A stretch of 9,730 nt of DNA from the NCBI GenBank assembly GCA_945837185.1, contig CAMAMZ010000071.1, positions 1-9,730 on the forward strand. Reading direction: 5' to 3'. Made by a program: the position numbers and the translations under genes. The notes beneath the pieces are model-generated. The model made no database searches. It was given only the letters and a program-made list of their open reading frames with translations, and had not been told where the DNA came from. Positions 1-6,898 of the stretch are shown piece after piece (position 1 is the first letter of the stretch; every line of letters starts with the position of its first letter). This DNA comes from an uncultured Bacteroidales bacterium (GTDB taxonomy: Bacteria; Bacteroidota; Bacteroidia; Bacteroidales; Bacteroidaceae).

Positions 1-167
1 GATAAATAAAATTATTTATATTAAGAAAAAAAGTGAATATTTTTTATGATTATTCTTTTAATAGGATACATACGGGATACCCAGTTATTACTGGAAAGAT
101 TCCACAGTTAATAGGCTTCTATGACCATAGCAGTTTAGAATGGTTCGAGTATCAAGACCTATACTTA

Positions 168-257
168 TTCGTTCAGCCTAGGCTGAACGGTCAAATATGT
201 TAACTTACTTTGCCATTTATGATATCTTCTACGACCGTTCAGCCTAGGCTGAACGAA
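168..257. repeat. Nested inverted repeat made of two identical palindromes
   Basis: The 20-mer CGTTCAGCCTAGGCTGAACG occurs at 170-189 and again at 236-255. Each copy is its own reverse complement. The flanks are also symmetric about the midpoint: TT...GTC around the left copy mirrors GAC...AA around the right, so 168-192 and 233-257 form a perfect 25-bp inverted repeat around a 40-nt AT-rich centre. Each palindrome could fold alone, or the two could pair as one long stem. Neither copy is followed by a T-run in either direction, so they are poor terminator candidates. The design resembles paired REP-type palindromes or twin operator sites for a dimeric regulator; which of these cannot be decided here. 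The repeat itself is certain, its role is not. Confidence 0.9.
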
Positions 258-324
258 AACATATATGCGGTATTCTTTCCATCTTAGCCTCTATCTGGAA
301 CAACTTAAAGTATCTCCTACAGAC

Positions 325-403
325 TGATAGGTATCATGCGTGGCATGCTGTAATCGGAAAAAAGGCCTCATAGAGACATTATCATGACACGCAGCAACTA
401 TCA
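325..403. repeat. Imperfect long inverted repeat
   Basis: TGATAG (325-330) is complementary to CTATCA (398-403). Inside them TGCGTGGCATG (337-347) pairs with CATGACACGCA (383-393) with one mismatch. The two paired blocks are separated by unmatched bases (6 on the left, 4 on the right) and enclose a 35-nt loop. In the direction of nuo transcription it lies just beyond the terminator and has no T-run after its left arm, so it is not itself a good terminator. It could be a stabilising 3' structure, a decayed mobile palindrome or chance. Confidence 0.45.
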
Positions 404-445
404 TAAAACAAATCTCCCTATCCGCAAGGAAAACGGATAGGGAGA
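403..445 (-). terminator. Rho-independent terminator of the nuo operon
   Basis: Read on the minus strand, TCTCCCTATCCG (445-434) is followed by a 9-nt loop and the exact complement CGGATAGGGAGA (424-413), giving a perfect 12-bp, half-GC stem. The T-rich tail TTTGTTTTAT follows at once. It lies 25 bp beyond the nuoN stop codon, in the right orientation to end the nuo transcript. On the plus strand the stem is followed by AATATGCC, with no T-run, so it looks one-directional. Confidence 0.9.
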
Positions 446-470
446 AATATGCCTGATAAATAGTGATGCC

Positions 471-1958
471 TTATGCCAAGGCTATCCACTCATACACTAC
501 AGCGCATACACCGAAGAGTAATACGCCTGCTGTACAGAGGGCAAGGGCTAAACGTGTACTTGCAGCACTGCGGAAAGTGGGCAGCGGTGTGGCATTCTCC
601 TTGATGTACATAGCTTTTACAATCAACAGGTAGTAATACAGTGAGATGACTGTGTTGACCAAAGCTATGAACACAACGGTATAGGCCAAAGCTCCTGTTG
701 TGGTGGCAATATCGGCATTCTCCACAGCTGCCATGAACACGAAGAACTTCGAGAACATACCGGCAAAGGGAGGAATACCACCCAAGGAGAAGAGTGCCAA
801 TGTCATGAGGAATGCCAAACGGGGATTGGTTTGATACAAGCCGTTGTAGCTGTCCATGTCGACACAACCACCATTGTGCTCTTCGATGGAAGAAATGATG
901 GTGAAGACTGCCATATTGGCTGCTACATAGATGAGTACATAGAAACTAAGTGCACTCAAACTCATGTTGCCATTGCCTACGATGGCCAAAACGATATAGC
1001 CGGCCTGCGAAATAGAACTGTAGGCCATGAAGCGCTTCAGGTCTTTCTGATGGATGGCAAACAGGTTGGCTACTGTGATAGACAATACAATGACAATGAA
1101 CAGGAGGTACTGCCAATAGTCGGTCATGGCAACAAAGACCTTCATGAGGATGGCACAGAGGGCAAAGGCTGCTGCTCCCTTGGAAACAACCGAGAGGTAG
1201 CCCGTTACGGTTGTAGGCGCACCTTGATAGCTGTCGGCTGTCCAGAAATGGAAAGGAACAAGCGAGAGCTTGAAGCCTAAACCACTGAAGAAGAACACCA
1301 AGCCAATAATGGTGAGCGGTGTAGCGGTGAGCAGGGCAGCCATATCCTCGAAATAGAGGGTGCCTACTGCACCATACAGCAGACTGATGCCGAAGAGCAT
1401 GACAGCAGAAGAGAAGGTTGCCGTGATGATGAACTTGGCACCTGCCTCGGCTGAATTATGACGATACTTGTCGAACGCTACCAAGCAGGCCATGGGTACT
1501 GATGCCAACTCCAATCCCAAGAAGAACAAGAGGAAATGGTTGGCGCTGACCATGAAATTCATACCCAGGAGTGTGGAGAGTGTCAGGATATAGAACTCAC
1601 CCTCTTTGAAGAAGGTATCCGGACGACGCATCCACTCGCGACTCTGAATCAGTACAATGAGTGTGCCGAAAGCGAGAATGGTCTTGATGACTCCTATGGG
1701 ACCATTGGTGATATACATACCAGAGAAGGTTGTAGCAGGTGCCACAGGGCAAATGTTGATGAGCAGGTGAACCAGCATCAACGTACAAACAACACAATTG
1801 AACCAGCCGCGAGGTGCCTTGAAGGGCTTGCCTTCGGTAGCGGCTACAGGAGCTACACGCGGAGCTGTGAACAGGTCGGTCAACAGTACAATGACAAACA
1901 CAGCCATGAGCGTTACCTCTGGTAGCATGTGGAGAAATTGACTATAATCTGTATTCAT
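471..1958 (-). CDS. nuoN: NADH-quinone oxidoreductase subunit N (complex I)
   Basis: This 495-residue inner-membrane protein is one of the three antiporter-like proton-pumping subunits of complex I and sits next to NuoK and NuoM in the membrane arm. About 14 hydrophobic helices are visible. Family hallmarks are the helix with LGLELASVPM carrying Glu150, the segment GLGFKLSLVPFHFW with Lys230, SVVSKGAAAF with Lys260, and GGIPPFAGMFSKF with Lys404. The 30-residue spacing of Lys230 and Lys260 equals that of E. coli Lys217 and Lys247, so the usual charged proton-channel residues are all present. The length fits the family (about 480-500). The ATG is preceded only by a purine-rich AGAAAGAAA, a weak ribosome site. 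It is the last gene of the operon, 30 bp after nuoM and 25 bp before a terminator. Confidence 0.97.
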   Translation of the reverse strand: MNTDYSQFLHMLPEVTLMAVFVIVLLTDLFTAPRVAPVAATEGKPFKAPRGWFNCVVCTLMLVHLLINICPVAPATTFSGMYITNGPIGVIKTILAFGTLIVLIQSREWMRRPDTFFKEGEFYILTLSTLLGMNFMVSANHFLLFFLGLELASVPMACLVAFDKYRHNSAEAGAKFIITATFSSAVMLFGISLLYGAVGTLYFEDMAALLTATPLTIIGLVFFFSGLGFKLSLVPFHFWTADSYQGAPTTVTGYLSVVSKGAAAFALCAILMKVFVAMTDYWQYLLFIVIVLSITVANLFAIHQKDLKRFMAYSSISQAGYIVLAIVGNGNMSLSALSFYVLIYVAANMAVFTIISSIEEHNGGCVDMDSYNGLYQTNPRLAFLMTLALFSLGGIPPFAGMFSKFFVFMAAVENADIATTTGALAYTVVFIALVNTVISLYYYLLIVKAMYIKENATPLPTFRSAASTRLALALCTAGVLLFGVCAVVYEWIALA

Positions 1959-1988
1959 TTTCTTTCTACATATAAATGCGGTTGGACA

Positions 1989-3494
1989 TTACAGTTGGGC
2001 GATGGTTGCAAACTCACCGATATGGCGAATGATGGGACCCACTGCATCGTAAATGATTTCCTGTGCCCAGAAAGGTGCTGAACCTAAACCGGCTACACAG
2101 AAAATAAGACCGGCTACGGCTATACGCTCATCCCATGTGGCATCGGTGAGTTTCAGGAACTCGGGATTGGGAATCTCCTGGAACAGAATCTTACCGACTA
2201 CGCGCAGGATATAGACTGCTGTCACTACAATCGAACCGCAGGCTATGATGGTAGCGGTGCGATGGAAGGTGTCGGCATTCTCGAATGAACCAACAAAGAT
2301 ACTCATCTCGGCAACGAAACCTGAGAATCCGGGAAGACCGAGGTTGGCCAAACCTGCTACAACATAGGCTACAGCAAGGAAGGGAACAACTTTCATCAAA
2401 CCACCCAAGTAACGTACGTCACGGGTACCGGCACGGTGATAAATCATACCGATTACAGCAAAGAAAAGGGCTGTCATCAAACCGTGGCTCAACATCTGGA
2501 TGATGGCACCGGTAATGGCTGTCTGGGTGAGCATGCAGAGGGCAAAGAGTACCATACCGCAGTGTGAAACGGAACTATAGGCATTGATATACTTCAAGTC
2601 GGTTTGTACACAAGCGGAAAGGGCACCATAGACCACAGAGATGGTAGTGAGCACGAGGAACACGGGAGCCCAGGTATCGAGTGCTTCCGGCATAAGATAC
2701 ATGGCAATGCGGAAACAGCCGTAACCTCCAAGTTTCATCAACACACCGGCATGAAGCATGGAAACTGCTGTCGGGGCACTGGCATGACCATCGGGCGACC
2801 ATGTGTGGAAGGGGAAGAGTGCTCCCAAAACACCAAATCCGATGAAAACGAAGGGGAAGAACACTTCCTGTACATCGGCAGGGATATTGGCCAAAGCCGC
2901 TATCTCATTGACATTCATCGTTGATGCGCCACTATAGAAATAGATGGCAAGAATACCAATGATGAGGAGTGCGGAACCACCCATCAGCATCAGCGTAAGC
3001 TTCATGGCTGAATATTCCTTGGCACCTGTACCCCACACGCCAATCAAAAGATACATGGGGATGAGGGCTACCTCGTAGAACATGAACATGGTGAACATGT
3101 CGGTACAGATGAAGAAACCAAACACACCTGTGCTCAACAAGGTGAACCAAAGGAAGTATTCCTTATGCTGCGACATGGCTTGCCATGAAGCAAAGGTGCC
3201 TGTGAAGACAATGATGGCTGAGAGGAGTAGCATGACTACAGAGATGCCATCGACACCAACACTGTAGGCTATGTTGAGCGGAGCAAACCAAGGCACGCTT
3301 GAGGTGAAGAGCATGACATCGGTATTGCCTGCATGGCGCATCTGAATGAACGTGATGGTGAGCCATACGGAGAGTGCAAGCAGGCAGCTGGCACCAGCTA
3401 CCATGACACCGCGCACCTGATTCAAGGTCTTGGCAAGCCAAAGGCCTAAGAGCATCAGGACGGGGATGACTACAAATAATGATAATATATTCAT
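1989..3494 (-). CDS. nuoM: NADH-quinone oxidoreductase subunit M (complex I)
   Basis: This is the 501-residue middle antiporter-like subunit of the membrane arm, with about 14 membrane helices. It shows the conserved FYEVALIPMYLLIGVWG with Glu141 (E. coli Glu144), the helix-8 segment AGVLMKLGGYG with Lys254 (E. coli Lys265), TDLKYINAYSSVSHCGM, and GFVAEMSIFVGSF with Glu396. The broken-helix segment reads GVLGALFPFHTWSPDGH, where E. coli reads AVKMPVVPLHGWLPDAH. Leu223 therefore stands where the pumping lysine Lys234 is expected. The 31-residue spacing to Lys254 equals that in E. coli, so the alignment is firm. The frame is open and otherwise intact, so this is a real substitution or a family variant, not decay. 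The gene starts 14 bp after nuoL with no Shine-Dalgarno sequence and ends 30 bp before nuoN. Confidence 0.97.
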   Translation of the reverse strand: MNILSLFVVIPVLMLLGLWLAKTLNQVRGVMVAGASCLLALSVWLTITFIQMRHAGNTDVMLFTSSVPWFAPLNIAYSVGVDGISVVMLLLSAIIVFTGTFASWQAMSQHKEYFLWFTLLSTGVFGFFICTDMFTMFMFYEVALIPMYLLIGVWGTGAKEYSAMKLTLMLMGGSALLIIGILAIYFYSGASTMNVNEIAALANIPADVQEVFFPFVFIGFGVLGALFPFHTWSPDGHASAPTAVSMLHAGVLMKLGGYGCFRIAMYLMPEALDTWAPVFLVLTTISVVYGALSACVQTDLKYINAYSSVSHCGMVLFALCMLTQTAITGAIIQMLSHGLMTALFFAVIGMIYHRAGTRDVRYLGGLMKVVPFLAVAYVVAGLANLGLPGFSGFVAEMSIFVGSFENADTFHRTATIIACGSIVVTAVYILRVVGKILFQEIPNPEFLKLTDATWDERIAVAGLIFCVAGLGSAPFWAQEIIYDAVGPIIRHIGEFATIAQL

Positions 3495-3508
3495 AATTAT
3501 TTATGCGC

Positions 3509-5500
3509 TTAAAGACTAAGTAGGATTAATGAAAGGGCTACACAGCCTGTGAGGAACCAAACGATATACTGGCGCACATCACCACTCTGCCAGGGACGGA
3601 TTGTCTGACCGGCTTCTTGTGTGCCCCAAGCCATGAAGTTCATCGTGCCATCGATAACGCGGCGGTCGAACCATGCAATGGGTTTGGAAACAAGATTGAA
3701 TATGATCTTATGGGTCACAAACTGATACACTTCGTCCATATAGAAGCGTTTGTAGGCTGCGCGATGCAAACGAGGCATGGCTTTGTACAGACGATCGGCA
3801 ATGGGCTGACGCTCACCTTTATATATATAGGTGGCAAGGGCAATGCTCAGGATGGCTATAATCGTACTGGTAGCTGCTACCTGTACATCGAAATGAATGG
3901 TATAGTCGCAACCATTGGCGGTAACAAAACTACCAAAACTGCCACCCCAGCCAAGGAAGCCGGCAAGCGTGGTATATACACCTACTCCAACTGTAATGAC
4001 GCAGAGAACAATAAGAGGAACCGTCATGGTAAGGGGGGCCTCATGGGGAACATGGTGGGCATGGAGCTCTTTGTTCTCGGTGCCCCAGAAAATACCGTAG
4101 TACAGACGGAACATGTAGAAGGCTGTCATGGCTGCCACTCCGGTCATAATCCAACCTACCACAGGACTGTAAGCGAAACAAGCAGTGATAATCTCATCCT
4201 TGGAACTGAAACCGGAAAGGAAGGGTATACCTGCTATCGCCAAACAGGAAATGAGGAAGGTGATGTGTGTTACGGGCATGTACTTACGCAGACCACCCAT
4301 GGCTGCCATCTCATTGCTGTGCACGGCATGAATGATACATCCTGCTCCCAAGAAGAGGCAAGCCTTGAACATGGCGTGTGTGAAAAGATGGAACATGGAA
4401 GCCATGTAACCCAAGGAACCATGAGCATCGATTACTTCATGATGACCGGGGAGGCAAACGCCTAAAGCTACCATCATGAAAGCTATCTGTGAGATGGTTG
4501 AGAAAGCAAGCACACGCTTGATGTCGCTCTGGGCACAAGCAACAGCTGCTGCATAGAAGGCTGTGAAGACACCTACCCACACAACAATACTCAACTGACC
4601 GGGAGCATATTCTATCCACAATGGGAACAGGCGTGCTATCTGGAACACACCGGCTACGACCATGGTAGCAGCATGAATCAAGGCACTGACAGGTGTAGGA
4701 CCTTCCATGGCATCGGGAAGCCAGATATGGAGGGGGAACATGGCACTCTTACCTGCACCTCCAATGAACATGAGCACCAATGCGGTAGGAAGTATCAAGC
4801 CTCCGGCGGCAACAGCCTTGGCTGCATCGGCAGGAATGAAAGGTGTTGCTCCTTCGCCCATGACGAGATTGTCGACAAACGAGAAGCTGAATGACTGCGT
4901 ATAATAACCGAAGATAAGGATTCCGATGAGGAAGAACATATCGGCAAAACGTGTCACGATAAACGCCTTCTTGGATGCCGCTACCGCTGCATGCAACGGA
5001 TAGTAGAAACCAATGAGGAGGTAAGAGCTCACACCTACAAGTTCCCAGAAGAGGTACATCTGGAAGATGTTGGTGGCCAACACCAAACCTAACATTGACA
5101 TGGTGAAGAGAGAAAGGAAGGCATAATAGCGCTGGAAACCTTTCTCACCGTGCATGTAACCGAAAGAATAGATGTGGACCATGAGACTCACCGTAGAGAT
5201 GACTATCAGCATCATGACTGAAATAGGATCGAGCATGATACCTAAGTCGAAATGGAGTCGGCCCATGGGAAGCCACGTGAAGTTATAAGGTACGATAGTG
5301 GCATAGGCACCATCGGCACAACGGCCTGCCAGGAAGAAATAGGCTATGGCTGTGGCATAGGAAAGGATGGTTACCAAACCCAAAGAGGTGGTGCCAATCA
5401 ATCCTGCCAGCTTGTGCGACATTTTCATACCTCTAAGAGCCAATACCAAGAAGCTCAACAGAGGCAGGAGCAGTATGAGGATGGATAAATTGTATAACAT
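3509..5500 (-). CDS. nuoL: NADH-quinone oxidoreductase subunit L (complex I)
   Basis: This 663-residue protein is the distal antiporter-like pumping subunit, with about 16 membrane helices and the C-terminal lateral helix that runs along the membrane arm. Clear signatures are FWELVGVSSYLLIGF with Glu153 (E. coli Glu144), RFADMFF with Asp187 (E. coli Asp178), GAGKSAMFPLHIWLPDAM with Lys251 (E. coli Lys229), SALIHAATM with His276, HLFTHAMFKACLF with Lys379, and GFSSKDEI with Lys434. The Lys251-His276 spacing of 25 matches E. coli, so all key channel residues are present. The C-terminal 120 residues contain the lateral-helix region (YMDEVYQF, FDRRVIDGTMNFMAWG) and a last membrane helix. It is about 50 residues longer than E. 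coli NuoL, partly from an extra stretch near residues 201-240. The ATG lies 5 bp after the nuoK stop, with no ribosome site visible, so it probably depends on coupled translation. Confidence 0.97.
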   Translation of the reverse strand: MLYNLSILILLLPLLSFLVLALRGMKMSHKLAGLIGTTSLGLVTILSYATAIAYFFLAGRCADGAYATIVPYNFTWLPMGRLHFDLGIMLDPISVMMLIVISTVSLMVHIYSFGYMHGEKGFQRYYAFLSLFTMSMLGLVLATNIFQMYLFWELVGVSSYLLIGFYYPLHAAVAASKKAFIVTRFADMFFLIGILIFGYYTQSFSFSFVDNLVMGEGATPFIPADAAKAVAAGGLILPTALVLMFIGGAGKSAMFPLHIWLPDAMEGPTPVSALIHAATMVVAGVFQIARLFPLWIEYAPGQLSIVVWVGVFTAFYAAAVACAQSDIKRVLAFSTISQIAFMMVALGVCLPGHHEVIDAHGSLGYMASMFHLFTHAMFKACLFLGAGCIIHAVHSNEMAAMGGLRKYMPVTHITFLISCLAIAGIPFLSGFSSKDEIITACFAYSPVVGWIMTGVAAMTAFYMFRLYYGIFWGTENKELHAHHVPHEAPLTMTVPLIVLCVITVGVGVYTTLAGFLGWGGSFGSFVTANGCDYTIHFDVQVAATSTIIAILSIALATYIYKGERQPIADRLYKAMPRLHRAAYKRFYMDEVYQFVTHKIIFNLVSKPIAWFDRRVIDGTMNFMAWGTQEAGQTIRPWQSGDVRQYIVWFLTGCVALSLILLSL

Positions 5501-5505
5501 GGTCG

Positions 5506-5814
5506 TCAGAATTTCATGTTTTCAATACTGTTCACCTTATCACTGTGGTAGTTGCGGTAAACGTTGATGATAATAGCCAGCGCAACAGCAGTTTCAGCCG
5601 CACTCACTCCAATGGAAAACAAGGTGAAGAAGAAGCCTTCGAGTTGACCAGGGAAGAGCATACGGTTGAATACCGCAAAGTTGAGGTCGACAGAGTTCAG
5701 CACGAGTTCAACGGAAATCAACATGGCCACAAGGTCACGACGTGTGACAAAGCCAAACACTCCGATAAAGAACAACAGTGCGCTCAAAATGAGAAAATAT
5801 TCAACGGGAATCAT
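5506..5814 (-). CDS. nuoK: NADH-quinone oxidoreductase subunit K (complex I)
   Basis: This small membrane subunit of 102 residues has three helices and forms the fourth proton path with NuoJ and NuoN. The two buried glutamates essential to the family are both visible: Glu36 in LISVELVLNSVDLNF and Glu74 in SAAETAVALAI (E. coli Glu36 and Glu72). The length is typical (100-102). The start codon overlaps the nuoJ stop as ATGA (5811-5814), and a strong Shine-Dalgarno sequence sits 6 nt upstream inside nuoJ, which supports this start. An out-of-frame ATG lies only a few bases upstream. The nuoL start follows 5 bp after the stop. Confidence 0.97.
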   Translation of the reverse strand: MIPVEYFLILSALLFFIGVFGFVTRRDLVAMLISVELVLNSVDLNFAVFNRMLFPGQLEGFFFTLFSIGVSAAETAVALAIIINVYRNYHSDKVNSIENMKF

Positions 5815-6332
5815 TTTTCATCCTCCTTTCTTGCAATCATGATACCTCCGATGATACAAGCCAGCAAGAATACTGAAATGAGCTCGAAGGGCAATACATA
5901 CTGGTACTTTCCTGCACCCACAAGGGCTTGGCCTATTTGTTCCATGGGAACTTCTACATCGGCAGCTTCGCTGAACGCGCACAGGAAATGGTTCTTAAGA
6001 TAGATGACGGTCATGAGCAACAGACCAATCACTGAAATCAAGGTACCGCCAGCCAAACGGATGCCTTTGAAACGCCCTTTGAAACCTTGAAGCGCTTCTT
6101 TGCTCACAAGCTGGATGGCAAAGATAAACATCATGGTAATACCACCGGCATAGACAGCTATCTGGGCAGCGGCAAGGTAAGTGTAGTCGAGCAGGAAATA
6201 GATGCCCGCAACACCAAAGAGCACAAACATCAGATAGGTGACGGCCCGCATGATGCGACGTGTGAAGACGCACAGGATTGCCGCGCCAAGGATGACAACG
6301 GCAAGAATACAAAACATTACTATATTTGCCAT
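5811..6332 (-). CDS. nuoJ: NADH-quinone oxidoreductase subunit J (complex I)
   Basis: This 173-residue membrane subunit has five predicted helices and lies at the heel of the membrane arm between NuoH/NuoA and NuoK. The hallmark third helix reads AVYAGGITMMFIFAIQL, with Tyr61 and Gly63, where the family commonly has VYVGAVMVLFLFVVM. In known structures this helix carries the pi-bulge that switches during turnover. The second glycine (GG for the usual GA) and methionine-rich continuation are mild deviations. The length fits the family (about 165-185). It starts 6 bp after the nuoI stop with no Shine-Dalgarno sequence. Its last codons (ARKEDEK) encode the ribosome site for nuoK, and its stop overlaps the nuoK start by 4 bp. 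Confidence 0.95.
   Translation of the reverse strand: MANIVMFCILAVVILGAAILCVFTRRIMRAVTYLMFVLFGVAGIYFLLDYTYLAAAQIAVYAGGITMMFIFAIQLVSKEALQGFKGRFKGIRLAGGTLISVIGLLLMTVIYLKNHFLCAFSEAADVEVPMEQIGQALVGAGKYQYVLPFELISVFLLACIIGGIMIARKEDEK
5821..5829 (-). promoter_or_regulatory. Strong Shine-Dalgarno site of nuoK, inside nuoJ
   Basis: Read on the minus strand, AAAGGAGGA lies 6 nt before the nuoK ATG and falls within the last codons of nuoJ. It is the best match to the anti-Shine-Dalgarno sequence in the window, whereas nuoI, nuoJ, nuoL and nuoM have none. With the ATGA stop/start overlap it suggests tight translational coupling of nuoJ and nuoK. Confidence 0.75.
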
Positions 6333-6338
6333 AATCGA

Positions 6339-6866
6339 TTATTTCGTTTGGGTATTGAACTTACCGATCGTGATAGGCGCACCACCCTCGATGAGGTTAG
6401 GCAGACTTCCGCCATCATAAACCTCTTTGTCGAGATGAAGGGCCAATTGGCTACGGTCGAACGTGGCATTCTCGAAATCATTGACGAAGGCGATAGCATC
6501 GAAGTTGCAGGCATTCACACACAACTGGCAGAACATACAGTCGCCCATGTCGTAGCGATAGTCGTCCAACTGACGCTTTTTCTTTCCTGTCTCAGGGTCT
6601 TCTACCATCTTTGAAAGAATCTTGATAGAACCATTGGGGCAGGCTTTCTCACACATCGTACAGGCCACACACTTACTGTTACCCTCGGCATCGCGCTTGA
6701 AGACAAGGCGACCGCGATGGCGGGCACTTACATGTAAGGTGGTCTTGCGGTTTTCAGGATACTGCTCTGTGCTCTTTGGTGTGAAGTACTCCTTCAAGGT
6801 TGTCTTCATACCTGTGGCAAGCGTTTTGATGGCAGCTCCTATTTCACCGAAATATGAATTAGACAT
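6339..6866 (-). CDS. nuoI: NADH-quinone oxidoreductase subunit I, 2x[4Fe-4S] ferredoxin-like (complex I)
   Basis: This 175-residue peripheral subunit carries the two tetranuclear clusters (N6a and N6b) that pass electrons towards the NuoB cluster N2. Two CxxCxxCxxxC motifs are visible: Cys66/69/72/76 in CVACTMCEKACP and Cys110/113/116/120 in CMFCQLCVNACN. Each cluster normally draws three cysteines from one motif and the last from the other. All eight ligands are present. The proline that usually follows the last cysteine of motif 2 is Asn121 here. The upstream segment YPENRKTTLHVSARHRGRLV matches the family region before the clusters. The gene lies 32 bp after nuoH with no ribosome site visible before its ATG (an AT-rich leader, common in Bacteroidota), and 6 bp before nuoJ. 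In this operon it may be close to the entry point for electrons, since NuoEFG are absent. Confidence 0.97.
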   Translation of the reverse strand: MSNSYFGEIGAAIKTLATGMKTTLKEYFTPKSTEQYPENRKTTLHVSARHRGRLVFKRDAEGNSKCVACTMCEKACPNGSIKILSKMVEDPETGKKKRQLDDYRYDMGDCMFCQLCVNACNFDAIAFVNDFENATFDRSQLALHLDKEVYDGGSLPNLIEGGAPITIGKFNTQTK

Positions 6867-6898
6867 ATGGATATATTTATTTATCGAATTGGTTTATG

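Larger units (their letters stand above)
1..470. other. Intergenic region downstream of the nuo operon
   Basis: No credible gene was found in this 470-bp stretch. All frames on both strands are broken by stops and the ATGs seen lead to peptides of at most a few tens of residues. Bases 1-60 are very AT-rich and could be the leader or tail of a gene lying to the left, but I see no convincing Bacteroidales promoter (TAnnTTTG with an upstream TTG). The rest holds two identical palindromes (170-189, 236-255), an imperfect long inverted repeat (325-403) and the nuo terminator (403-445). I saw no tRNA- or rRNA-like sequence. Confidence 0.8.

Noticed and set aside
1..60. Tail or start of a gene at the left edge
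   Set aside because: The only frame open from the edge on the plus strand ends after about 16 low-complexity codons, and minus-strand ATGs nearby reach stops at once. AT-rich non-coding DNA is the simpler reading.
193..232. Bacteroidales-type promoter between the palindromes (TTACTTTG resembling TAnnTTTG)
   Set aside because: It has a mismatch at a key base, no convincing upstream TTG element at the right distance, and no gene to drive downstream on the plus strand.
170..255. The two palindromes read as rho-independent terminators
   Set aside because: Neither copy is followed by a T-run on either strand; the real terminator of the operon is at 403-445.
3617..4465. Plus-strand open frame of 282 codons inside nuoL
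   Set aside because: It is the antisense shadow of nuoL codon bias, without recognisable motifs, and the nuoL reading is certain.
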